Assembly: GCF_016793595.1 (NCBI RefSeq) | Contig: NZ_JAEULY010000021.1 | Span: 1-52,110, forward strand | DNA: 52,110 bases | Direction of reading: 5' to 3' | Origin: Phreatobacter sp. | GTDB lineage: Bacteria; Pseudomonadota; Alphaproteobacteria; Rhizobiales; Phreatobacteraceae | In this document: positions 44,848 to 52,110 of the stretch, piece after piece | Layout of the letters: each line of letters starts with the position of its first letter | Position numbering within the stretch: the first letter of the stretch is position 1 | The notes under the pieces: generated by a model | The model's database searches: none | Seen by the model: the letters and a program-made list of their open reading frames with translations, nothing else | Told to the model about the DNA's origin: nothing | Made by a program: the position numbers and the translations under genes

Positions 44848-45639
44848 TCAGATATGGACCGCGAAGGGGCCGTCCACAACCCTTGCGCCGGTGAGCACGT
44901 CCACGCGCGCGGCCCCTGCCCTGCGCAGCACGCGCGCGCAGGCCTCGATGGTCGCCCCGGTCGTATAGACATCGTCCACCAGCACCAGCCGCTTGCCGCG
45001 CACCCAGCCCTTGCGGTCCTCGGCGATGCGGAAGGCGCCGGTGACGTTCTCGGCTCTTTGCGCCCGGGTCAGCCCCACCTGATGGGCGGTCCGGCGCACC
45101 CGCTGCAGAACCAATGGCTCGTTGGCGATACCCGTGAGGGCGGCCAGATGGCGCGTCAGCTCCGCCGACTGGTTGAAGCGCCGGCCGACCAGGCGCGTCC
45201 AGTGCAGCGGCACGGGAACGAACGCGTCCGCGTCGGACAGCACATCCCGCCCGGCCCGCGCCATCCATCCGGCGAGCGGCGCGGCGATCTCCAGCCTGTC
45301 GCCATATTTCAGCGCGTGAACAAGCGCCCGGCCGACATCGTCGAAACGGAAGGCCGCACGGGCGCGGTCGAAAACCGGCGGATTGGCGATGGCGGCGGGC
45401 GACAGGGCTCCCGGCCCGAGATCGAAGGGCAGCGGCGTGCCGAGCCGGTCGCAGACGGGAGCGGAAATGAAGGCGACGCGGCTCCAGCAGGCCGGGCACA
45501 GCGCGCCATGGTCGCCGACCGGATTGCGGCAGGCGAGGCAGAGCGGTGGCAGCAGCCAGTCGAGCACACGGCCACCGGCCGCGCCCAGCCGCTGCCTCAG
45601 CGGCCTTCGCGGGACGGTTGCCTTGGCTTCGGTCTCCAT
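44848..45639 (-). CDS. ComF family protein (phosphoribosyltransferase-like)
   Basis: This 263-residue protein is of the ComF/GntX family, linked to DNA uptake or DNA utilisation in some bacteria. The N-terminal zinc ribbon is LPPLCLACRNPVGDHGALCPACW (four Cys). The phosphoribosyltransferase domain has the PRPP loop VLVDDVYTTGATIEACARVLRRAG near residue 220. ATG 45639 is taken over upstream alternatives. It is the first gene of the comF-grxC-nitrilase-DUF1178 run. Confidence 0.92.
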   Translation of the reverse strand: METEAKATVPRRPLRQRLGAAGGRVLDWLLPPLCLACRNPVGDHGALCPACWSRVAFISAPVCDRLGTPLPFDLGPGALSPAAIANPPVFDRARAAFRFDDVGRALVHALKYGDRLEIAAPLAGWMARAGRDVLSDADAFVPVPLHWTRLVGRRFNQSAELTRHLAALTGIANEPLVLQRVRRTAHQVGLTRAQRAENVTGAFRIAEDRKGWVRGKRLVLVDDVYTTGATIEACARVLRRAGAARVDVLTGARVVDGPFAVHI

Positions 45640-45697
45640 CGGGCGATGCTATCGCCGCGATCAAGCCCCGAAAGCCGGAACATCCCGCATCCGCAAA

Positions 45698-45723
45698 CGA
45701 AAAAGCCGCCGTTTCCGGCGGCT
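45698..45723 (-). terminator. Rho-independent terminator downstream of trxA
   Basis: On the minus strand an 8-bp stem AGCCGCCG/CGGCGGCT with loop GAAA (45704-45723) is followed by TTTTTCG. It lies 27 bp after the trxA stop and upstream of comF. Confidence 0.92.
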
Positions 45724-45749
45724 CGTCCGTGCAGGGATGGCTATGCCGG

Positions 45750-46073
45750 TCAGGCGTGGCCTGAAATCCACTGCTTGAGGGCGGCCTGAGGCGCCGCGCC
45801 GGTCTTGCGATCGACGAGCTGGCCGCCCTTGAAGATCATCAGGGTCGGGATGGACATGATGCCGTAGTTCGACGCGATCTTGGGATTCTCGTCGACATTC
45901 ACCTTCACGATCTTCACCTTGTCGCCCATCTCGGCCGAGATGGCGTCGAGGGCCGGCGCGATCATGCGGCAGGGGCCGCACCAGGGCGCCCAGAAGTCGA
46001 CGACGACCGGAGCGTCCGACTTGATGACGTCGGTATCGAAGGTGGCATCGGTGGTGGCGGCAACGGCGCCCAT
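45750..46073 (-). CDS. trxA: Thioredoxin 1
   Basis: This 107-residue cytoplasmic disulphide reductase has the active site [18 protein letters not shown] (Cys33, Cys36 region) and the cis-Pro loop [24 protein letters not shown]. Length and sequence match TrxA. It has its own terminator downstream and lies 107 bp after the BenE gene on the same strand. Confidence 0.97.
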   Translation of the reverse strand: MGAVAATTDATFDTDVIKSDAPVVVDFWAPWCGPCRMIAPALDAISAEMGDKVKIVKVNVDENPKIASNYGIMSIPTLMIFKGGQLVDRKTGAAPQAALKQWISGHA

Positions 46074-46180
46074 GGCCTTATCTCCAGCTCAGTTGGAGGA
46101 ATCGGGTGATGGTACCAAAGGTAGGCAAGCCCCCCCGAAGGTCAAGGCGAGGAGCACCGATGTTCACCGCCTCGTGACGG

Positions 46181-47347
46181 TCATCCACCCTTCCGCCATG
46201 CCTGCCATGCCTTTTCGACGGCCAGCGCCAGAAGGCCGATCAGGAGCCCCCAGAAGGCCGCGCCGACGCCCCCCATGGTGACGCCCGAAGCCGCCACCGC
46301 GAAGGTGAGAAGGGCCGGGAACCGCGTGCGCTCGTCGCCCATCGCGACAGTGAGTGAGCCCATCAGCGCGCCGGTGAGGGCAAGGCCCGCGACCGTCGCG
46401 ACAAGCGCCTTGGGCATGGCTGCGAACAGCGCGACGAAGAAGCCGGCAAAGGCGGCGATGCCGATGAAGGCGAGCCCGTAGACGATGCCGGCCGGCCAGC
46501 GCTTCGCCGGATCGGGGTGCGAATCCGGCCCTGCCGCGATAGCCGCGGTGATCGCCGCGAGATTGGAGGGATGCGCACCGAAGAAGGCCGAAACAAGCGA
46601 GCCGAGGCCGGTGGTGGCGATGATCGGCCCGACCTTGGGGTCGTAGCCCGACGCCCGCAACACGGCGATGCCCGGCAGGTTCTGCCCCGCCATGGTGACG
46701 AGGTAGAGCGGCAGGCCGAGGCCGATCAGCACCGAGGGCACGAAGACCGGCGTCACCCATTCGAGGCGGGCAAGGCCCGCATCGGTCGGCAGCGGGCCGG
46801 CGAGCCCCAGCGCATAGGTCAGTGCGACGCCCGCCACCACCACGACCAGCATGGCGCTGGCGGCATGGGCGAGCCGCATGACGAGGAAGATCGCGACCAG
46901 CGGCAGGACCAGCCAGGGCGCGCCCGGCACCGCCAGCGCGACATCCATGACGAACTTGATGAGGATGCCGGCCAGCATGGCCGAGGCGATGGATGCGGGC
47001 AGCCGCGCGACGAAATCGCCCAGCGGCCGGATCAGGCCGGTCAGGATGATCAGCGCCGAGGCGACGACGAAGGCCCCCACCGCCTCCGGAAAGGCGATGC
47101 CGGTCGAGGCCCCGATCAGCGCCGCGCCGGGCGTCGACCACGCGAGCACGATGGGGATGCGGTAGCGCCAGGTCAGCGCCATGCCGCCGAGCGCCTTGGC
47201 GAGCGAGATCGCCGCGAGCCACGAGATCGTCTGCCCCGCCGTCGCTCCCAACGCCTGCGCCGCCGCGATCACCAGCGCCACCGTGCTGGCCGTGCCGACC
47301 AGCGGCGCGATGATGCCGGCGGTGAAAGTGGAGAGCGTCAGGGGCAT
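46181..47347 (-). CDS. benE: BenE-family transporter (benzoate/H+ symporter-like)
   Basis: This 388-residue inner-membrane protein has about twelve hydrophobic segments. Text typical of BenE includes IPIVLAWSTPGAALIGASTGIAFPEAVGAFVVASALIILTGLI, LARLEWVTPVFVPSVLIGLGLPLYLVTMAGQNLPGIAVLRASGY and FFGAHPSNLAAITAAIAAGPDSHPDP. The family imports benzoate with protons. No benzoate catabolic gene is adjacent, so the real substrate may be another aromatic acid. Confidence 0.9.
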   Translation of the reverse strand: MPLTLSTFTAGIIAPLVGTASTVALVIAAAQALGATAGQTISWLAAISLAKALGGMALTWRYRIPIVLAWSTPGAALIGASTGIAFPEAVGAFVVASALIILTGLIRPLGDFVARLPASIASAMLAGILIKFVMDVALAVPGAPWLVLPLVAIFLVMRLAHAASAMLVVVVAGVALTYALGLAGPLPTDAGLARLEWVTPVFVPSVLIGLGLPLYLVTMAGQNLPGIAVLRASGYDPKVGPIIATTGLGSLVSAFFGAHPSNLAAITAAIAAGPDSHPDPAKRWPAGIVYGLAFIGIAAFAGFFVALFAAMPKALVATVAGLALTGALMGSLTVAMGDERTRFPALLTFAVAASGVTMGGVGAAFWGLLIGLLALAVEKAWQAWRKGG

Positions 47348-47390
47348 GGCGGTCGTCGTCCGTGGCTGTGCGGCCCGGCCGCCCGAAACA

Positions 47391-47417
47391 GAAAAGGCCC
47401 GGCGGTGAGCCGGGCCT
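47391..47417 (-). terminator. Rho-independent terminator of ahcY
   Basis: On the minus strand a 9-bp stem AGGCCCGGC/GCCGGGCCT with a five-base loop (47395-47417) is followed by TTTTC. It begins 27 bp after the ahcY stop. Confidence 0.92.
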
Positions 47418-47444
47418 TCCTGATCGCAGAGCCTGAACGGCCGA

Positions 47445-48857
47445 TCAATAGCGGTAGTGGTCCGGCTTGAACGGGCCCTTCTCGGGCACGCCGATATAAT
47501 CGGCCTGTTCCTTCGACATCTTGGTCAGCTTCACGCCGAGCTTCTCGAGGTGGAGCGCCGCGACCTTCTCGTCGAGCAGCTTGGGCAGCGTGTAGACCTT
47601 CTTCTCGTACTTGCCGGGGTTCGCCCACAGCTCGATCTGCGCCAGCGTCTGGTTCGAGAACGACGACGACATGACGAAGCTCGGATGGCCCATGGCATTG
47701 CCGAGGTTCACGAGACGGCCCTCCGACAGGAGGATGATGCGGTTGCCGCCCGGGAACTCGATCTCGTCCACCTGCGGCTTGATGTTGACCCACTTGAAGT
47801 TCTTCAGGCCGGCGACCTGAATCTCGTTGTCGAAGTGGCCTATATTGCAGACGATGGCCCGGTCCTTCATCTGCCGCATGTGCTCGACGGTGATGATGTC
47901 CTTATTGCCGGTCGCGGTGACGTAGATGTCGGCTCGCGAGAAGGCGTCCTCGATGGTCGCGACCTCGTAGCCCTCCATGGAGGCCTGCAGGGCGCAGATC
48001 GGGTCGATCTCCGAGACAATGACGCGGGCGCCGGCCTGGCGGAGCGAAGCCGCCGAGCCCTTGCCGACATCGCCGAAGCCGGCGACGAAGGCGACCTTGC
48101 CGGCCAGCATCACGTCGGTGCCGCGGCGGATGGCGTCGACCAGCGATTCACGGCAGCCGTAGAGATTGTCGAACTTCGACTTGGTGACGCTGTCGTTGAC
48201 GTTGATCGCCGGGAACAGCAGCTTGCCTTCCTCGGCCAGCTTGTAGAGGCGGTGGACACCCGTGGTGGTCTCTTCCGAGACGCCCTTGATCGCCTTGGCG
48301 ACCTCGGCGAACCAGCCCTTCGGCTTGCTCGCAAGCAGCTTCCGGATCAGCGCGAAGAAGATCACTTCCTCATCCGAGCCCGGCTTGTCGAGGAAGGCGG
48401 TGTCGCCGCCCTCGGCCTTCAGGCCGTAATGGACGAGCATGGTGGCGTCGCCGCCGTCGTCAAGGATCATGTTCGGCGTGCCGCCACCGTGCCAGTCGAA
48501 CAGGCGGGCGGTGTAGTCCCAGTATTCCTCGAGGCTCTCGCCCTTGTAGGCGAAGACCGGGATGCCGGCGGCCGCGATGGCGGCGGCGGCGTGGTCCTGG
48601 GTCGAGAAGATGTTGCAGGACACCCAGCGGATGTCGGCGCCGAGAGCCTTCAGCGTCTCGATCAGCACCGCCGTCTGGATGGTCATGTGCAGCGAGCCGG
48701 CAATGCGCGCGCCCTTCAGCGGCTGCGACGGGCCGTACTCGGCGCGGATGGACATGAGGCCCGGCATTTCGGTTTCGGCCAGCTCGATCTCCTTGCGGCC
48801 GAAGGGAGCGAGCGAGATGTCCTTGACGATGAAGTCCTTGCCTTGGTCGAGCGCCAT
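47445..48857 (-). CDS. ahcY: S-adenosylhomocysteine hydrolase
   Basis: This 470-residue NAD-dependent enzyme cleaves S-adenosylhomocysteine to adenosine and homocysteine in the methyl cycle. It contains the substrate block [39 protein letters not shown] and the [16 protein letters not shown] region. The NAD motif is [23 protein letters not shown]. It closes with the standard C-terminal [13 protein letters not shown] 48857 follows GAGGA. A 20-bp perfect inverted repeat about 90 bp upstream is a likely operator. Confidence 0.98.
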   Translation of the reverse strand: MALDQGKDFIVKDISLAPFGRKEIELAETEMPGLMSIRAEYGPSQPLKGARIAGSLHMTIQTAVLIETLKALGADIRWVSCNIFSTQDHAAAAIAAAGIPVFAYKGESLEEYWDYTARLFDWHGGGTPNMILDDGGDATMLVHYGLKAEGGDTAFLDKPGSDEEVIFFALIRKLLASKPKGWFAEVAKAIKGVSEETTTGVHRLYKLAEEGKLLFPAINVNDSVTKSKFDNLYGCRESLVDAIRRGTDVMLAGKVAFVAGFGDVGKGSAASLRQAGARVIVSEIDPICALQASMEGYEVATIEDAFSRADIYVTATGNKDIITVEHMRQMKDRAIVCNIGHFDNEIQVAGLKNFKWVNIKPQVDEIEFPGGNRIILLSEGRLVNLGNAMGHPSFVMSSSFSNQTLAQIELWANPGKYEKKVYTLPKLLDEKVAALHLEKLGVKLTKMSKEQADYIGVPEKGPFKPDHYRY

Positions 48858-49329
48858 GGGTTCCTCAGGGATTGCGCGCGGCCGAAGGGATATCCGGCCT
48901 GTCGGCGGGCGATCTAGCATGCGCGGCCGGGGGAGACAATAAAGACATAAAGATTTCTTTATGTGCCTACGCATTAGCGGCGCCATTCTCAGGCGCGGCA
49001 GGCTCACTGCGGCGATATCAAGCCGCCGCACAGAATGCGGGTACCCATTATTCCCTAGGTGAATTGGACCATCGGGTGCATAATCCCGACTTATGGAGCG
49101 CGCCCGGTGCTCCGCTGTTCGTCCTGACGCATCGCAACGCAGTTTCTGTCGCGACGGGACGCCCCCACGAGACTGACGCCCGGCACTGCCGACACAACCG
49201 TTCCTGCGGGGCGGTTGCTTACGCCGATCCGGCCTGCCCTCCAAATATCTCACGTTCTGGTCGCTCGATCCGCGCCATCGCGCGGCGTCCGGCTCGTTCC
49301 GGTGCCCCAGGGCACGAAAGGAAATGACC
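48858..49329. other. Regulatory gap between ahcY and the small zinc-ribbon gene
   Basis: This 472-bp region separates divergent genes. Apart from the 20-bp palindrome at 48945-48964, it holds a CAACCG/CGGTTG hairpin (49195-49217, 11-base loop) of unknown meaning. The section 48930-49080 is AT-richer than the rest, as expected for promoters. No gene with a credible start was found; a riboswitch-like fold for ahcY could not be confirmed by eye. Confidence 0.4.
48945..48964. promoter_or_regulatory. 20-bp palindromic operator upstream of ahcY
   Basis: ACATAAAGATTTCTTTATGT has 9-bp perfect arms around a TT centre. It sits in the AT-rich promoter zone of ahcY. ArsR-family SahR repressors, which sense S-adenosylhomocysteine and control ahcY in Proteobacteria, bind palindromes of this general kind; assigning SahR here is inference from position and style. 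Confidence 0.6.
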
Positions 49330-49800
49330 ATGTTGACCTCCACCGACCGCCGGCCTTCATCCGCGCAACGCAGCGTGATCGAGACGGCCGAGAAGGTTTT
49401 CTCGCCGCGCGTCAATGCCGCCCGCGACCACAAGCCGTCCTGCCCGGCCTGTGGTCGCCGGCATCCCATCGCCCCTGTACTGTCGCGCCATCGCCCGCCG
49501 GCTTCGGCCGAGCACGACTGGCGGTGCTCCGGATGCGGCCATGCCTGGACCACGGTCGCGATCATGACCCCGCCTGTCGCCGCAGCCGGCCACGGCCACC
49601 GCTTCCCGGTCGGCTCGCAGGTCCGGCTCATCGTGAAATACGGATCGCGGCCGCCGGCCTCCGGCACGTTCACTGTGGTGGCGCTGCGTCCATCGGAGAA
49701 CGGCGACATCCAGTATCGGATCAAGAGCCCGTCGGAGGGTTTCGAGCGTGTCGTCCGCGATGGCGAGCTTGCGGCCGTCAAGCCGGACGGGGACCGCTAG
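49330..49800 (+). CDS. Small hypothetical protein with two CxxC pairs
   Basis: This 156-residue protein has ATG 49330, for which AAAGGA lies seven bases upstream; an ATG two codons earlier is in the same frame. Two cysteine pairs, CPACGRRH and CSGCGHAW, about 28 residues apart, suggest a zinc ribbon (about 38-72). The C-terminal part ([30 protein letters not shown] then [19 protein letters not shown]) looks like a small SH3- or KOW-type beta barrel. I do not recognise the family. It ends two bases before the next gene and likely forms a pair with it. Confidence 0.65.
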   Translation: MLTSTDRRPSSAQRSVIETAEKVFSPRVNAARDHKPSCPACGRRHPIAPVLSRHRPPASAEHDWRCSGCGHAWTTVAIMTPPVAAAGHGHRFPVGSQVRLIVKYGSRPPASGTFTVVALRPSENGDIQYRIKSPSEGFERVVRDGELAAVKPDGDR

Positions 49801-49802
49801 AC

Positions 49803-50078
49803 ATGGCCGCCTCTCTTGCACGCACGGCACTGCTCGCCCTCGCCGTGGCTACGTCCTCGCCGGCACGCGCCGACGAGGCGCTCTCACGCTCCCCGACTCC
49901 GGAAGAGGGCCGGATGATGACCCTCCAGCTCAAGGCGGCCGGTTTCAGCCCCTGTTCGCAGGTGACGCTGGTCGACGGCCGCTGGTCCTGTCGCGCGCAG
50001 GACGCGGCCGGCCAAATGCACCAGCTCTCCCTCAGCAATTTCGACTTCGCAGTGATCGGGCGCCAGCCTCTCCGCTAG
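49803..50078 (+). CDS. Small exported PepSY-like protein, paralogue of 34345-34632
   Basis: This is a 91-residue protein: signal peptide MAASLARTALLALAVATSSPARA, then SPTPEEGRMMTLQLKAAGFSPCSQVTLVDGRWSCRAQDAAGQMHQLSLSNFDFAVIG. It shares order and key residues with the protein at 34345-34632, but here two cysteines (SPCSQ and WSCRAQ) may form a periplasmic disulphide. PepSY-like modules tend to sit in envelope or peptidase-inhibitor proteins; no specific partner is seen. Confidence 0.65.
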   Translation: MAASLARTALLALAVATSSPARADEALSRSPTPEEGRMMTLQLKAAGFSPCSQVTLVDGRWSCRAQDAAGQMHQLSLSNFDFAVIGRQPLR

Positions 50079-50159
50079 GCCCACCGCTTTCCCGGCTCTC
50101 CCGAGACTTCCGGCACGCTGCGCAGCCCATATCGGGGCGGCGCTGCCGGCGCACGCCTG

Positions 50160-50285
50160 TCAGTGCGCCCTCCGCAGCACCTTGGTGAAGCCGTCCTGCG
50201 CGCAGGTGACCGGCGCGGCCAAGGCGGGGGTGGCAAGGCCGGTGGCGACAAGGAACGCCGGCAGGGCGGGGCGGAGGAAGGTCAT
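50160..50285 (-). CDS. Putative 41-residue exported peptide
   Basis: The ATG at 50285 opens a 41-residue frame with a convincing signal peptide (MTFLRPALPAFLVATGLATPALA) and a short mature tail APVTCAQDGFTKVLRRAH with one Cys. It begins 17 bp after the stop of the exported protein gene at 50303-50695 and may be co-transcribed. The ribosome site is weak, so existence as a gene is uncertain. Confidence 0.35.
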   Translation of the reverse strand: MTFLRPALPAFLVATGLATPALAAPVTCAQDGFTKVLRRAH

Positions 50286-50302
50286 GGTCCGAAGATCCCG
50301 CC

Positions 50303-50695
50303 TCAGCGGGCGGCGCGGCGGAAGGTGCGCGGGTTGAAGTCGGGGCAGGTCAGGACGAAGCGGTCGCTGGCGGTGACGCGCAGGGCGCAGGCCGGGCCGG
50401 TGCCGTTGGCGCCGTTCTCGCACGTGCTGCGCTGGTCGAGCGAGGCGCTGCGGCGGGCAGGATCGAAGGTCCCGGACAGGGTCTGGGTGCAGATCGTGCC
50501 GTCGGTGCGCCACCGCCGCACCACCGCGATCCCAGCGCCCTCGGTGCGGATCTCCATGCCGCGCTCGTCACGCGTGTCGGAAGTCCAGCGTCCCGCGAGG
50601 TCGGCGGCAGCGCCGGGCGTCTGGGCAGAGGCGGCGGGAGCAATGGCAGCGAGCGCCAGGGCGGCGAGGAGAGAGGCGAGAAGCGGGCGGGACAT
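50303..50695 (-). CDS. Small exported hypothetical protein
   Basis: This 130-residue protein has the signal peptide MSRPLLASLLAALALAAIAPAASA. The mature part (LAGRWTSDTRDERGMEIRTEGAG, WRTDGTICTQTLSGTFDPARRSASLDQRSTCENGANGTGPACALRVTASDRFVLTCPDF) has four cysteines and the look of a small lipocalin/META-like beta-sandwich. No family is recognised with confidence. It lies upstream of the possible 41-residue exported peptide on the same strand. Confidence 0.65.
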   Translation of the reverse strand: MSRPLLASLLAALALAAIAPAASAQTPGAAADLAGRWTSDTRDERGMEIRTEGAGIAVVRRWRTDGTICTQTLSGTFDPARRSASLDQRSTCENGANGTGPACALRVTASDRFVLTCPDFNPRTFRRAAR

Positions 50696-50781
50696 GGTGG
50701 GGTTCCGGTGGGTCGGAGACCTCTGGGTCGCACGGTGAGGCGAAAAGGTTCAGGTGATCGTGAACATGCTGCGGCCAAGCC

Positions 50782-52110
<1,329 letters not shown>

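Noticed and set aside
48858..48944. Possible SAH riboswitch in the ahcY leader
   Set aside because: By eye no conserved SAH-riboswitch core could be matched; a covariance-model scan of 48858-48970 on the minus strand would be decisive.

Overview
This is a high-GC (roughly two-thirds G+C) chromosomal window. The gene families, codon use and gene order point to an alphaproteobacterium of the Hyphomicrobiales (Rhizobiales). Supporting signs are ffh-rpsP-rimM-trmD-rplS in one run with the alphaproteobacterial form of Ffh, divergent katA/oxyR, comF-grxC-nitrilase-DUF1178 in a row, DUF2161, DUF1062 and DUF2924 proteins, and palindromic gggagagggt-type intergenic repeats. The genus cannot be fixed from the sequence alone; Bosea- or Phreatobacter-like relatives are guesses. 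All assignments come from reading the sequence; no database search was possible.

Layout, left to right. 1-5.5 kb: a broken M81 (MlrC-like) peptidase remnant diverges from a complete polyamine-type ABC importer operon (binding protein, ATPase, two permeases), followed by a LysR regulator. 5.7-8.5 kb: the start of an acyl-CoA ligase is fused in frame to the tail of a DUF2924 protein, next to a serine recombinase; this is the scar of a mobile element beside tRNA-Ala(CGC). 8.7-18.6 kb: a MaoC-fold protein, an O-antigen-ligase-type membrane protein, a DosP-like PAS-PAS-GAF-GGDEF-EAL protein, a receiver-like protein lacking the phosphoacceptor Asp, and an RND efflux pair. 18.9-20.4 kb: a JmjC (cupin_4) oxygenase downstream of a small Tat-type exported protein with three TDxDP repeats. 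This pair is the best candidate in the window for an undescribed peptide-modification system. 20.9-31 kb: typA, a DUF1062 protein, a peptide-uptake and catabolism cluster (binding protein, two permeases, M20 peptidase, FAD-dependent D-amino-acid dehydrogenase type) and a farnesyl diphosphate synthase. 31-36 kb: a 67-residue protein and catalase divergent from oxyR, then small exported proteins, a DUF2161 nuclease-like protein and an orphan ORF.

36-40.3 kb is the SRP/ribosome maturation operon (ffh, rpsP, rimM, trmD, rplS), interrupted only by a block of palindromic repeats and closed by a strong terminator. 40.3-52.1 kb holds an enoyl reductase-like MDR protein, an exported protein with a well-formed promoter and operator, a BrnT/BrnA toxin-antitoxin module, the DUF1178/nitrilase/glutaredoxin/ComF run, thioredoxin, a BenE transporter, S-adenosylhomocysteine hydrolase with a 20-bp palindromic operator, several small exported proteins and the 3' part of uvrB running off the right edge.

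Functionally, most of the window is housekeeping (translation, redox, DNA repair, the methyl cycle) interspersed with uptake systems. The accessory parts are the recombinase scar, the toxin-antitoxin pair, the orphan ORF at 35.5 kb and the JmjC/repeat-protein pair.
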